DNA from: Aurantiochytrium sp. KH105
Taxonomy: Eukaryota; Sar; Bigyra; Thraustochytrida; Thraustochytriidae
NCBI GenBank assembly: GCA_003116975.1
Contig: BGKB01000007.1
Span: 186,001 to 250,000 of the forward strand
Length of the DNA stretch: 64,000 nucleotides
Reading direction: 5' to 3'
Part shown: one piece after another, positions 1 through 10,039 of the stretch
How positions within the stretch are numbered: position 1 is the stretch's first letter
Layout: each line of letters opens with the position of its first letter
Position numbers and translations under genes: made by a program
Notes under the pieces: model-generated
Databases searched by the model: none
What the model saw: the letters and a program-made list of their open reading frames with translations, nothing else
Told to the model about the DNA's origin: nothing

Positions 1-412
1 CCTGCATCAGGTCACGCTTGACGTAAACCATGCGGTTCTGATGCCAGGTGCGCAGGACAGACATGGCAAAGATGGCAATCAGCTCGAGCTGACCGGACTT
101 GGCGTCCGGGTCTTTTTTCAGAGCCTTGGCGCTGTGGCCGAAAGGCCAGAGTCGCCAGAAGATTTGGGCCATCGGGTCGCCTCCGCCCTTGCCCTTCTTC
201 TTGCCTTTGCCGGACTTTGCAGGAGCTTCGCCCCCGTTGGCGGCTGCGGCGGCGGCCTCCTTGGCCGCGCGCGCCTTCTTGCGCGCTGCATCCTGCTGCT
301 GCTTGTAGGCCACGAGGCCGCCTGCGAGCGCGGCCACGAGCGCCGCGCGTCGCAGGTTGGTCTGCGTCAGGACCGCCGCCGCGGTGCTCGTGGTGCTGGC
401 GCTGCTGCTCAT
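1..412 (-). CDS. Peroxisomal ABC half-transporter (ABCD/PMP70-like), N-terminal part, partial
   Basis: The gene reads leftward from an ATG at 412 and runs off the left edge, leaving 137 codons. The first 40 residues hold a hydrophobic stretch followed by a lysine/alanine-rich linker. A segment then reads FWRLWPF...LELIAIFAMSVLRTW. In the ABCD family (PMP70, ALDP) the equivalent region is the start of the first membrane domain, with an F-x-RL motif, LxLIA and a SRTxxS/D motif. Such half-transporters dimerise in the peroxisomal membrane and import very-long-chain or branched acyl-CoA. The ATP-binding cassette lies outside the window, so the call rests on this short N-terminal resemblance only. 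Confidence 0.55.
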   Translation of the reverse strand, partial: MSSSASTTSTAAAVLTQTNLRRAALVAALAGGLVAYKQQQDAARKKARAAKEAAAAAANGGEAPAKSGKGKKKGKGGGDPMAQIFWRLWPFGHSAKALKKDPDAKSGQLELIAIFAMSVLRTWHQNRMVYVKRDLMQ

Positions 413-967
413 GGTCTCTCTCTACGTGCTTGCTTGCCTCGAGTCTCTGCCGCGCCCGCTCGCGCGTCGCCTCCTGCGAGTCTGCGCCGACGGACCGCGC
501 TCGCTCGCTCGCTCGCTCGCTCGCTCACCCGCCTGCCGGCGAGGGGGCGACTGTCGCGGGCGGACTTGCCCGGCGAGGGCGGGCGCTCCAGCCGCTGCCG
601 CTCGCAGAGCGGACCGGGCTTTCCTGCACTGCCGCGGCGTCGGCCTCGTTGTTGGCCTACCACCAGCCTGTGCGTGCGTGCGTGTCGCCTGGACTTGCTG
701 GTGAGTCGCTGTCGCTTTAGGCCTACTTGCGGCGCTTGTCCCGGCAGCGGCGTGCAGTGAGTGACACGCTCGCTCGTCGGTCGTGTCCTAGACTCCGAGG
801 TCGAGAGATCGAGGTCGAGAGAAGGAGGGAGGCCGCGGCGACGGCGCGCGGTGGTACTTCTTTCTCTCCTCCGACTTGGACTTCCTCGTGGACGAGAAGC
901 GATGAAATGGAATGCGCAGCCAGAAGTACTCCGCTCCGTGCGTGCGCAGTGTGGAATGCGATTGATT

Positions 968-988
968 TATTGATTGATTGATTGATTG
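968..988. repeat. (ATTG)n microsatellite
   Basis: About five tandem ATTG units, directly visible. Confidence 0.85.
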
Positions 989-1159
989 ACAGCTGAGCAC
1001 GAGGTGGCCTGGTCACCAGCCTGCCTGTCTCCTAGCCTGCGCGGCTGCGGCGCGATGCACGCGCGCGATGCAATGTAATGCAATCCGATGCGATGCGATG
1101 TGGTTGATGTCTATCTATCCCAAGATCAACGCACGCACGCGTGCAGATGAACGAATGAA

Positions 1160-1188
1160 TGAACGAACGAACGAACGAACGAACGAAC
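1160..1188. repeat. (GAAC)n microsatellite
   Basis: About seven tandem GAAC units, preceded by diverged GAAT units. Confidence 0.9.
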
Positions 1189-1737
1189 TTCAACAGATGA
1201 ACGAAGGCCGACCTTCAACTTGAGAAAGCTTGCTAAGCTGCGCGCGGCGGCTTGTGGGTCTGTTGCTCCCAGGTGCTGGGTGGCTTGGGTGGGAGGTGAG
1301 GTGAGGCGAGCCGCGCCGAGTCGAGTCGAGCCGACCGAGCTGTCCCGTGGCCTCCTCACAAAGTCGCCACCTTGGGCGCCCCCTCGTCGGCGCAGTGCGT
1401 GCGGCGGAGAGCCTTGCGACTCTCGCCTGCCGCGGCTTCGCTTCGCGCCGTCGCGCGCGTCCCAGGCTCGCTCGAGTCTGCGCCCGATCGGGTCTGGCTG
1501 GGTCCGGGATCTCTCGAATGAATTCAAATTCAAATGCAAATTTCAAATTTCACGCGGGTTTGCGCACGAATTTCACACATCCGCCCGTCCAAACCAGGTT
1601 TGCTTTGCTCGGCGCGAAGTGGGGGACGAGGAGGAAGGAAGGAGCCCACCTCTCGCCCGGAGGAAGCTGCGACGTGCTCACAGCGGCCCGTATGCTGATG
1701 CCCCCGATCGATCGCAGTCGAATGTCGAATGTTCAAC

Positions 1738-1769
1738 CGATCGATCGATCGATCGATCGATCGATCGAC
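1738..1769. repeat. (CGAT)n microsatellite
   Basis: Eight tandem self-complementary CGAT units. A second, imperfect CGAT run occurs at 1932-1959. Confidence 0.9.
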
Positions 1770-2988
1770 GGACGATCATTCGTGAAATGAATGCATTCGA
1801 ATCCAAGCAACTTCGAAGCACCGCCTCCTCCGCCTGCCGGCGGCTCGCTCGGCCGGCGGGGAAAACCCTAACGCAGCAGACGGACTCGGGTCGCGCGAGA
1901 GGTCGCGTCGCCCCGGTCGGCCAATGAGTCCATCGATCGATCAATCGATCGATCGATCGCGGCGAGGCGCGCAGTATGGGCTCGAAGGAATTTCGGATTT
2001 CATATCCTGTGTCGCGTACTCTTCCTCTGTGTCCCCTTCAGTCTACCCCTCCTTGCTTACGTCTCGAAAAGCTGGGGCTGGAGGAGGGTTACGGGGCGAG
2101 TTAGAGGATCGGAATGCAGTCTTTGAGCGCGGAGTAGTAATGGGTCTATCGGAGCTGGACGATCGAGCTTTAGACCTCTTTGTGGAGGCGGGGGAAAAAG
2201 ATGCGAAAGGGCCCTGGTGGTACAGGGATGAAGGGACAAAGGGCTGGCTTCGTGTCAACGGATAGGTGTAGTGGCTTGATTAGAGATGCTGGAGTTCATT
2301 TGGGTGTCGAGGCGCACTCTATCAGTCAGTCAGTTCGTCGGCGAGCCAGTCTCGACCGGTTCTGGCGAGGCGCATCGCAACTCGGATAACGAATGAAGCG
2401 GCTTCGGAGACTTCGATCCGTCTCGACCCAGCCTCAAACCTGGTCTTGTCGTCTTGGTGTCGATCCGCAACGCCCTTGCCCGCCCCCCCTTCCCTCCTTC
2501 ATCCTCCTCCCCCTCCCCCCTCGCCTCCCCCAAACCCGTGCCTCGATCCTAGACCCAAATGCTCGGGGCCAAGCTCCGCAAATCCCGGCCTATAAGAAAA
2601 AATCGAGTCTGCTTCTGCTTTCCACATATCTTATGTACGTTCGAGAGCGTTGGCGCGCGTGCCAACGGATCGGATCAAAGACCGCAGGTGAAAGGGCCGC
2701 ACGCAAGGTCAAGTTTGCTGGCATAGAATCGTTTTCAATCGCACAGAAAACGGACCAGCTCCTTGGGAAGAATTTGTCGACTCGCGAGTCAGTCGGGAGG
2801 TGACCAAGTGGACAGTGGCTATCGAGTTGACCAAACGGCAACGGCTATCAGATGCTGCGCGTGCACAACACCAATGAGGCAAAACTTGGAAGAGAAGAGC
2901 GACAGCTCAACGTCTAGTCCGGCGGGAATTGCCAAATTAGGTTGACCAGCAGGCAGACGGACAAGCCGGCAAGCATGCACGCAAGCTA

Positions 2989-3016
2989 CAAGCAAGCAAG
3001 CAAGCAAGCAAGCAAG
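2989..3016. repeat. (AAGC)n microsatellite
   Basis: Seven tandem AAGC units, 250 bp upstream of the zinc-finger gene. Confidence 0.9.
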
Positions 3017-3266
3017 TGGCAAAATTGGAAAACAGATCTTCAACGCACGTGGCCAGTAGCATCAGCAGCAGCGGTAGCGGCAGCAGCAGGGCGCGTCGCC
3101 GAAGCAGACTCAATCGCATACGACACTCACGCCGAACCCCCCAACGCGACCGACCGCGTCGCCTTCCCTCGCGTCGCAGCCCGCTGCTCTCCATTTGATT
3201 TCTTCGTAATTGTATTGACCTTTGGCATCTAGTCTCGACGTCGTGAAAGCGCGCTCGAGAGATATC

Positions 3267-3908
3267 ATGGGTAACGGAGCGTCCGTGACCGGTGCGCCGG
3301 TGGCACAGCCCACGGCGGAAGCACTGCGCGCCAAGCTCGATGCTATCAAGTTGGAGGCCAACAAAGACACACGCGAGTTTGACACGCCGCGTGGCGTCAC
3401 TGCAAAGGCTGAGGTTGACCGTCTTCGCGCCCTGCTCAAGAATACAATCGAAGATGGTGTACATCTCGAAGAGGTTCTCAAGACTATCGAGGCCCCTCCA
3501 GCGGAGGACGACGAGGACGATGGCCCTGATGAGCGCGAGCCGTGCCCCAAATGTAACCGCAAGTTCAACCCGGATCGTATTGAAAAGCACGTTTCCGTGT
3601 GCAAGGGCGACACCAAAAAGTCTGCAGCGGACGCCAATGCCGGCGATTCTTCTTCTGACCTTGCGGCTGCCGATTCCAAGGACAGTGGCTCAGGTAGTCG
3701 TCCTGGATCCTCTTCCAAGTGGAAGGAGGACCGCGCCAAGATGAAGGAGCAGCTCAAGCGCGACCAGGAAGCCGCAAAGTCCAAGGCTTCGGAGGCTACG
3801 GACGCAGCGGACGCAGCAGGCGCAGAAGCAGCCGAGACTACCTATGAAAATGGCGCAGAGGCGCCCGCTGCCCAGGAGGGTGAGGCTGCTGCACCAGCAG
3901 CAGAGTAA
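3267..3908 (+). CDS. C2HC zinc-finger protein with predicted N-myristoylation (ZC2HC1-like)
   Basis: 213 aa, single exon. The ATG at 3267 is chosen over the in-frame ATG at 3222 because it starts MGNGAS, a G-x-x-x-S myristoylation consensus. The centre (about residues 90-112) reads CPKCNRKFNPDRIEKHVSVC, a zf-C2HC_2 finger as in ZC2HC1/FAM164 proteins (C-x2-C, then H-x3-C). A helical, charged segment precedes it, with an acidic DDEDD patch. The remainder is a low-complexity Ser/Lys/Ala/Glu-rich tail. The molecular function of the family is poorly known; several members occur in flagellated organisms. A membrane-tethered zinc-binding scaffold is inference. Confidence 0.72.
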   Translation: MGNGASVTGAPVAQPTAEALRAKLDAIKLEANKDTREFDTPRGVTAKAEVDRLRALLKNTIEDGVHLEEVLKTIEAPPAEDDEDDGPDEREPCPKCNRKFNPDRIEKHVSVCKGDTKKSAADANAGDSSSDLAAADSKDSGSGSRPGSSSKWKEDRAKMKEQLKRDQEAAKSKASEATDAADAAGAEAAETTYENGAEAPAAQEGEAAAPAAE

Positions 3909-4899
3909 GCAGCACGTATACATACATCAAATGAATTTCACAACTCTTTTTTATACCCGATTACAAATCAAGCTTGTCTGCAAGCTCAGAAGTGAGAATT
4001 TTGGAGTGGGCTAAAGGATCCTAATCAGACAACAGAGGAATCGCATCCACTTAAATTCGTAAGTATACCCAAAACACAAAGAGTTTGTCTGGGGCCTAGA
4101 ACTACATGTTAATAATTAAACCAAGGCTCTAGCCATCCTTACATTTTTACAACAACCACTTACACCTGCAGATGGCTGCACTGACGGTTTGGTTCCATGT
4201 CTCTGACATATCTATCGATGTACTCCCGGTGAGGCGAGGATGAAAGAGTGCAAACCTTTTCAATCTTTCGCCCCAGAAATAGTTTCTCAACCAGAAAGGA
4301 CAGATCCCCTCATTCCTTTTTGTCTGCCAATGCAGAACACCCCCTTCGCCGGCAATTGTCTGCCAATGCAGGACACCCTCTTCGCCGGCAATTGTCTGCC
4401 AATGCAGGACACCCTCTTCGCCGGCAATTTTTATATCGACCCCAGCAGCTGCTACTAGTGCAGAGCCCGTATGGTAGGGGTGTAGTAAAGCTCCATCTCA
4501 CAAGAGCTTGAGCCATAAAAAAAAAATCGGAAAAATTAAAAAGGTGTGTGTTTTCCCTCGCCTCGCGGGACATACGACATAGCAACAAGGGATTAGGAGG
4601 GTCATTGAGGAACTTCGGCAAAACTCTCTTAAATGTTTACCCGAACGGACCCCGACGCCGTCGCGCCGGGCCCAAGCAGAACGTCAAGCTCGCTCTTGAC
4701 GTGGACCGCCCGGCCGGCCGACTTGGGGCCGCGAGGTCCGTGCGCGAGCTCTCGCGAGGCACCGGCCACCAAGTAGCCGCGCGCTCGCGCCACGGCCGCT
4801 TCCTTTACTTCCTTCAGAGCGTGACTGGGCCGTCAACGAGGTGTGCGGCGGCACGTGCAGTCAAGTCAGTCAATCAGTCGCTCGTTGGGGCCTTCAACA
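3909..4899. other. Intergenic region with a 36-bp tandem repeat
   Basis: This is the 3' flank of the zinc-finger gene and the 5' flank of the membrane-protein gene. It is AT-richer than the genes up to about 4550. It contains the three-copy 36-bp repeat and an A-rich run at 4518-4527. No gene is supported. Confidence 0.6.
4321..4428. repeat. 36-bp tandem repeat, three copies
   Basis: Units start at 4321, 4357 and 4393. Each begins TGTCTGCCAATGCAG and ends CTTCGCCGGCAAT. Copies 2 and 3 are identical over the unit and copy 1 differs at two positions. The period is a multiple of three, so open frames cross it on both strands. Confidence 0.92.
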
Positions 4900-6051
4900 A
4901 TGGGCGACGACGCGGCGAGCGCCGCGGCGATGGGCAGGATGCTGGCGGTAACCAGCGAGGCGGATGGCTTCATCATCAACACGACTCATGGAACGTTTGA
5001 GAGCCCGATCGACGGATCGTTGTCCGATATGCTCTTTGCGGCCGCAGGCGCGAGCAGTCCCGCCGGCGCACTCATGTTGACCATCTTTATCGGCTCGTGG
5101 ATTCTGCAGCCCATTGCGCTCGTGCATACTACGGTATTTTTCCGCGTCTTTGGCGTACGATCTGACTTTCTAGGCAATCTTCTTTTAGGCGTCCTGCTGC
5201 CCATGGGAATCGTAGCCTCGACTGTGCTTGTGGGCCGCGACGCCTTTGTGTGGATGAAGATTCTGTCTTTGATTGGCGCATCGACCATCTTTTTGCTCAT
5301 CAAACACGTCTTCCCACCCCCCAACCGCATTGTGCAGCTCCCCATTCTTGGCGAGACCCGCATGAATGTTTTGTACAGCGTACTGGGACACGGCGTTTTC
5401 ATGGTCAACATGGTGGAAGAGTTCGTTTGGGAGCTGTTTTTGCTGCAAAAGAAGCCGTACAACATCATCAACGGGTGCAATGGGGTCGTCTTGACCATCA
5501 TGGTGGTCATGTACGCCAAGCGCTATGGTTTCTCGGTCATGGAACGCTACGACGAGACGACGCGCGAGATTCGTGCTAACCTTTCGCCCCTCTTTATCGT
5601 TGCTTATACGTTGTGGAACATTGAGTACAATGCCGTCTATCATCCAGAAAAGGCCATGTACTACGTGATTACCTCGCTGCTCCTTCCTCTGCTTGCAGCC
5701 ATACTCGGGCTCCACGACTGGCTCGAGATTCGCGTTATCTCGGCTCTGCATGCCTTCATCTTGCGCATTTCTCCTGTCAAGATCTCTTCCAGCGTAAATG
5801 CCACACTCTTTCTTGGATCACTCGGCTTCGAGAGCGAGATCTTCCGCTATGTGTTTTCTTCCACTGCTGCCTTTGCGACCTTGGCGGTTGTTGTGGAGGT
5901 CGTTGCGCGCATTAATCGCGGTCGCAAGCACTTTGATGGGCCTTTCAACATTACGTCTCTGATTAGTGTTGACGAAAGGCACCCCGAGAGGTACTACAGA
6001 GATGGCGATGAGCGCGGCAAGAGTGGCCGTATCATGGCTTCAGATATCTAA
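4900..6051 (+). CDS. Multipass membrane protein of unknown function (possibly DUF5692-like)
   Basis: 383 aa, single exon. The ATG at 4900 (ACAATGG context) is preferred to the in-frame ATG at 4843. I count about 8-10 hydrophobic segments between residue 50 and residue 355, separated by short loops, with a hydrophilic C-terminal tail rich in Arg/Asp/Glu. Notable conserved-looking pieces are NIINGCNGVVL and a YTLWNIEYNAVY segment. The order 'membrane segment, WN-type ING loop, YTLWN' recalls DUF5692 membrane proteins as I remember them; that match is weak and untested. No catalytic motif, transporter signature or nucleotide-binding site is visible. Confidence 0.7.
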   Translation: MGDDAASAAAMGRMLAVTSEADGFIINTTHGTFESPIDGSLSDMLFAAAGASSPAGALMLTIFIGSWILQPIALVHTTVFFRVFGVRSDFLGNLLLGVLLPMGIVASTVLVGRDAFVWMKILSLIGASTIFLLIKHVFPPPNRIVQLPILGETRMNVLYSVLGHGVFMVNMVEEFVWELFLLQKKPYNIINGCNGVVLTIMVVMYAKRYGFSVMERYDETTREIRANLSPLFIVAYTLWNIEYNAVYHPEKAMYYVITSLLLPLLAAILGLHDWLEIRVISALHAFILRISPVKISSSVNATLFLGSLGFESEIFRYVFSSTAAFATLAVVVEVVARINRGRKHFDGPFNITSLISVDERHPERYYRDGDERGKSGRIMASDI

Positions 6052-6343
6052 TCTGGTCCATTTTTTCTGTTGTTTTTTTTTGGTGAAAATTGTTCGTTTG
6101 TCATGGGAAAAGGAGATTGTTTCCAAAAGCTTGAGGCCCCTCGTTAGCGCCGACGCCTTATTTTATGAATCACCGAAAACGAGACTAGGGTTAAATTTAT
6201 AAAGGTCGTGAGTGACAGGCGACGTTGCTTGCTTGTTCTTGCTTGCTTGCTCAACATCTTGATTGGTGCAAAGTACGCTACGCACGAAACAAGCAGCAAC
6301 GCATTGTTTCCTTTCTTTTCTTCTCTTTTCTTTTCTTTTCTTT

Positions 6344-7981
6344 TTAGGTCGCAGCGTCTGCGAGAAGTTGGTAACCGGCCATGCCGAGGTCAAGGTCGTC
6401 GTTATTGTACTCATCTTGCGAAAAGCTTGGGCCCGCACCCCGCTCACGAATCAAAGGCCGGCGTGAATAACGTTCAGGAGGATCGTCCCCGGCGGTATCA
6501 TCATCATTGTCGTCATCGCGTCTGTATCCTCGTCGAAATGTAGGTCGACTTGAATCACCCCCCCTTCCGCCACTGTTTGTGCTGTCGTCGTCATTGTTGT
6601 CGAGATCATCACGACTGCTGCTATCCGTACGACTCCGATCTCGCCGTCTGACACCACGGAGAGGACGGGCAAGATATTGTGCCTCGCTTTCGATGCCAAG
6701 ACTGCTCATTGTGTCGGTGACTGCGAGCATGATTTCCGACTGAATGTCCGCGTGTCGTTTATCCTCCGTGTCCAAGCCACTGGTGTGCGTCCAAATGAGC
6801 ACCTCGAACATTTGGTCGAGCACGACAAAGAACTCGGTCGCATCGCCGAGCTTGCCGTGCTTTGCATTCGCTGGATGCGAGGTGAGGGCTGGATGCAAAG
6901 TCTGTAGGGTGTGCTCCAATTCGGACAAGAGCTTGCGAATTTTTGCACCAGGTGTCTCCGGGCTTAGTTTCATGCGCACCTCGAGCAAGCGAGTGGACCC
7001 GCGCGAGAAGTTTGTAACAGGCTGCTCGAGCACGCGCGAGTTAGGAACGTAGATGATAGACTTGTCCGGCCGCTGCAGCTTTGTCGTCCGTAGCGTAATG
7101 TCCAGCACTGTGCCTTCAACTCCAACGACGCGGACGTAATTTCCCTCTGCAAATTTGTCGTCGAAAAGAACCATGAGACCCCCGATGAGATTTCGAATCC
7201 AGGGCTGCGCTGCAAAGACTATACTTAGCGTAAAAATCGTGGCGCTCTGGAAAAACGACACGACCGGAACGTCGTTGCTCTGCAGGCCGAGCACGATGAT
7301 GAGCAAAAAGATGACGTACTTTACCACACGAAGGCCCTCTTCGATTGCATGGCGTAGCGATGGCTCGTTCCCACCATCAGTACCCCGTTGCTGCGAGTTA
7401 CTGCCCTCTGCTTCATGATCGACGCCCTCGTCGTCAACGTACAGCATGGGCGCCAGCGGATCGTCCACTGCGGTAACAGTGGTATTCGAGAAAGCGGCTC
7501 GTTTGGCATCCTTGTCCGCCTCGGCGTTGGCTTTGCTGGCTGATCTGTTGCCGCGCTCTGCCTCGAGTCGCACAATTTTGGACAGCGCAGCAAAGGCGGC
7601 ATTGATGAAGAGTAGCAGGATGATGAAAAATGGAATGGACAAAAAATAGCGAAAGATGCTGTACACTCTGTCCGGCATGTGCAAGGTCACGAAGCCTGCC
7701 CATACGAGACCCCAGCGCAGCAATTGCGACATCCAAGAAGCTACATGGCGCTTCAGCGGACGGAGCCACGATCGCCGTTTGTATCTCGTGAGGATTAAGC
7801 TCAGCAGCGCAATGAGCAAGTTCACAATGTAGTCTGCCAGCATTGCCAAGACCCATAGACATGCTGTCACAATGAGCCATTGGTACGCAACGCCCCAGAA
7901 CTGGCAGTTCTTGCTCGGCTGCGCTGAGCAGCAATAAGCTGCGTTATTTGTCCATGTGTCGCCGCAGTCGCTCGTGCTCAT
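6344..7981 (-). CDS. MscS-family mechanosensitive ion channel
   Basis: 545 aa, single exon. The N-terminal third has several membrane segments and a hydrophilic loop (about 145-205). A pore-lining helix region follows (FFQSATIFTLSIVFAAQPWIRNLIGG, stated in two parts: FFQSATIFTLSIVFA and AQPWIRNLIGG). Next is the beta domain FDDKFAEGNYVRVVGVEG and IIYVPNSRVLEQPVTNFSR, the hallmark of MscS/MSL channels. Such channels open under membrane tension to release osmolytes. The last ~100 residues are a disordered, Asp/Arg/Ser-rich tail that is unusual in bacterial MscS. In a marine or brackish protist a role in hypo-osmotic relief or organelle volume control is likely. No organelle-targeting peptide is obvious. 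Confidence 0.88.
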   Translation of the reverse strand: MSTSDCGDTWTNNAAYCCSAQPSKNCQFWGVAYQWLIVTACLWVLAMLADYIVNLLIALLSLILTRYKRRSWLRPLKRHVASWMSQLLRWGLVWAGFVTLHMPDRVYSIFRYFLSIPFFIILLLFINAAFAALSKIVRLEAERGNRSASKANAEADKDAKRAAFSNTTVTAVDDPLAPMLYVDDEGVDHEAEGSNSQQRGTDGGNEPSLRHAIEEGLRVVKYVIFLLIIVLGLQSNDVPVVSFFQSATIFTLSIVFAAQPWIRNLIGGLMVLFDDKFAEGNYVRVVGVEGTVLDITLRTTKLQRPDKSIIYVPNSRVLEQPVTNFSRGSTRLLEVRMKLSPETPGAKIRKLLSELEHTLQTLHPALTSHPANAKHGKLGDATEFFVVLDQMFEVLIWTHTSGLDTEDKRHADIQSEIMLAVTDTMSSLGIESEAQYLARPLRGVRRRDRSRTDSSSRDDLDNNDDDSTNSGGRGGDSSRPTFRRGYRRDDDNDDDTAGDDPPERYSRRPLIRERGAGPSFSQDEYNNDDLDLGMAGYQLLADAAT

Positions 7982-8707
7982 AATTGCACAGCGTTCTGCC
8001 TGCCTGACAAACGAGACAAAGAGACGGACAACTTGGCCAGCCCAGCTCGATCAGGGCGGCTGGCAGATGTGCAGAACTCGTCCTGGCGCCGGGCGCGGAG
8101 ACCGCGGCGCGCGCCCGGCCCTCTCGAGCTTCTTTCTCCTCTTTTTCTTTTTTTTTATTTGCTGTGCGCGCAAGTTGAACTTCGAAGAAGGACGCTGCTA
8201 TTCCACTGCGCGGTCAAGGCTCGTTCCGCGGTCAAGCCCGAGTCAGTTAGAGTAGACAAAAAGATGCTTGGGGCGTGCGTGGAGAGGCAGAAATAAGACA
8301 GAGGAGAAATTGATTGCTGCCTTTGGTACGTCACCCAAAACGAAGTTGCTCATGTGCGAGAGATGATTGAATTTGACGACTTCGAAAAGTTCGCATGGTC
8401 GTCGTGATGGTGTGTCCAGAAAAGTCAAAGCAGAAGTTATCGAGCAAGAGAAACGTGCATCTCTGTTTTCGTTTTTATTATAAAAGGAACGTCGACGAAA
8501 AGCCTAGTGTTTCCCGACGAGTCCCGATTGCAATCAGGTGCGAGCCGATGATGTAGACCGATGATTTAGATCGAACGCCCCCATGCTGCGACACTACAAT
8601 ATCTGACGCAAAGAAGTCGCATTCCCCAAGGAAAAGGGGTGCGGGCTGGATAATTCCAAGTATGTATATCACGATCCGTACGGAAAAGAGCGCCCGCTTT
8701 CGACACC
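7982..8707. other. Intergenic region, no gene seen
   Basis: Upstream flank of the MscS gene and downstream flank of COA5. It holds a T-rich tract at 8139-8158 and an AT-rich TTATTATAAAAG stretch near 8474-8486. The small frames here lack any motif. Confidence 0.5.
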
Positions 8708-8917
8708 TCATGATGCCTTGAGGCCTTGAATCCGAGAGCGCATGTTGAGTTGATTCGCCTTGCAGACCACGTAGGCATTCTTGAGCGACTCGCACTCTTG
8801 CACGTGCTTCACGCACTCCTTCATGCTCTTCCCCTCCTTCTTCACGCAGTCGCTCTCGCGAAGGCACCGCTTCAGCGAGTCCGCGGCGTCCTGGCAGCTC
8901 CGCGACGCTCCGCCCAT
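8708..8917 (-). CDS. COA5: Cytochrome c oxidase assembly factor 5 (PET191)
   Basis: 69 aa from the ATG at 8917. A longer frame to 9031 exists, but the extra residues are unlike the family and family members are usually 70-100 aa. The protein shows the PET191 pattern: a cysteine about eight residues in, then CLRESDCVKKEGKSMKEC, a further C in an ECESL segment, and YVVCKANQLNMRSRIQG. These are twin CX9C-type cysteines of a small coiled-coil-helix protein of the mitochondrial intermembrane space needed for cytochrome oxidase assembly. The gene is divergent from the neighbouring coiled-coil gene at 9310/9373, with a GC-rich shared upstream region. Confidence 0.88.
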   Translation of the reverse strand: MGGASRSCQDAADSLKRCLRESDCVKKEGKSMKECVKHVQECESLKNAYVVCKANQLNMRSRIQGLKAS

Positions 8918-9309
8918 CTCGTCCTTCTCGCTCGCTCGCTCGCTTCTCTTGCTCTTCTGCGCGAAGGAAGAGTCCTCGTCGCCGTCGGCGTGCCTCCGGG
9001 GACGCGCGCCAGGCTTTCCCTCCTCCGGCACTTCGCCTGCGCGCGGAGCGGCCTCGCGCGAGCGGCGGACGGTCTCCGGGCTTTAGCGATCTGGTCGCGG
9101 CCACTTCGTTCGTTCCTGGCGGCGCTGCAGACAGACAGACAGACCTCGGTTTCAAATCCGATTTCAAATCCGATTTCAAATCCGCAACTCGCTCGAGCGG
9201 CACCGCTGCGTTGCTGCTGCTGCCGCTGCTGCCGCCGCTGCTGCTGCTGCCGCTGCCGCTGCCGCTGTCGCTGCTGCGCGGACCGCGGGAGATCTGCCCG
9301 CCTTGCGAA
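8918..9309. promoter_or_regulatory. GC-rich putative bidirectional promoter region
   Basis: About 390 bp separate the divergent starts of COA5 and the coiled-coil gene. The sequence is GC-rich with a direct triplication of ATTTCAAATCCG (about 9151-9183) and CTG/CCG trinucleotide runs at about 9212-9272. No TATA box is obvious. Confidence 0.35.
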
Positions 9310-9932
9310 ATGCTGCTGTCCGTGGCGCTCTCGCGGCGCGCCGTGGGCGCATGGCGCGGATGCGGCGCCGAGATGGCCAACGCGACATGGCGTCGCGCGC
9401 TCAGCGAGGACGCCGAGGCGGAGCGCAGGCGGCAGGAGCAGCAGCGCCGGCGCGAGGCCGAGCGGCAGGCCGCCATTGAGCAGGAGGAGCGCATCAAGGC
9501 GGAGAACAAGGAGATGATCAGCTCGTTTTCGCAAATGGCCGACTGGATCGACGTCAAGGAGCAGCGTCTCCCGACCCAGTTCGGCGACGGCAGCGCCGCC
9601 ATCGACTTCAGGTACGTTGACAGAGAAGACCCGGCAAGAGAAAGTGGAAAAGCTATCATTACTGACGGTCAATATTTGTTCTACTCGTGTGACATGTCTC
9701 TTTTGCTGCGCACAGCAACGCCATCAAAACGCGGCAGCGTACGGCTGAGGAGCGGAAACGCATTTCGCCATCGCAGCTCCAGGCCGCCTTTGACAATGCG
9801 GCGAATGCGCAGGAGACGCAGCGAACGCTCGAGTCGCTTGGGATTTCCGCAGAAAAGGCGCAGGCCATCGTAACACACTACAGCAAGCCAGAGCTCTTCG
9901 TTGTCAACTACGATGATGTTAGCGACAAGTAG
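9310..9932 (+). CDS. Small Arg/Glu-rich coiled-coil protein, two exons, unknown function
   Basis: Exon 1 runs to 9611, then a 104-bp intron 9612-9715 (donor GTACG, acceptor GCACAG), then exon 2 9716-9932. From the first ATG at 9310 the product is 172 aa; from the ATG at 9373 (GAGATGG context) it is 151 aa. The longer start adds MLLSVALSRRAVGAWRGC, which looks like a mitochondrial presequence, but this is not decisive. The body is a charged helix (AEAERRRQEQQRRREAERQ), probably coiled coil. The C-terminal part is a helical segment ending KPELFVVNYDD. I do not recognise a family. The intron call rests on the consensus splice sites and on the frame continuing open to a stop. Confidence 0.6.
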
Positions 9933-10039
9933 CCTGGTCGACCGAAAATGGCCACGAGCGAGTGCACGCTCGATGGTGAGTGATTCGTAAAGCTGCAGTG
10001 TGGTCAGTTCCGACTGGGCCTTGCAGACACCGTGTCGTC

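Larger units (their letters stand above)
413..3266. other. Gene-free, repeat-rich intergenic region
   Basis: I see no convincing gene in these 2.85 kb. The open frames present are arginine/serine-rich, overlap on both strands and carry no recognisable motif. The stretch contains several tetranucleotide microsatellites: ATTG near 968-988, GAAC near 1160-1188, CGAT near 1738-1769 and 1932-1959, and AAGC near 2989-3016. There is also a short CGCT run near 501-525. It separates two divergent genes, so it must hold both promoters. Confidence 0.6.

Noticed and set aside
1220-1927. 235-codon plus-strand frame in the left intergenic region
   Set aside because: Arg/Ser-rich, crosses microsatellites, overlapped by equally long frames on the other strand, no motif.
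4240-4458. Small frame spanning the 36-bp repeat
   Set aside because: Repeat period divisible by three keeps several frames open; no independent coding evidence.
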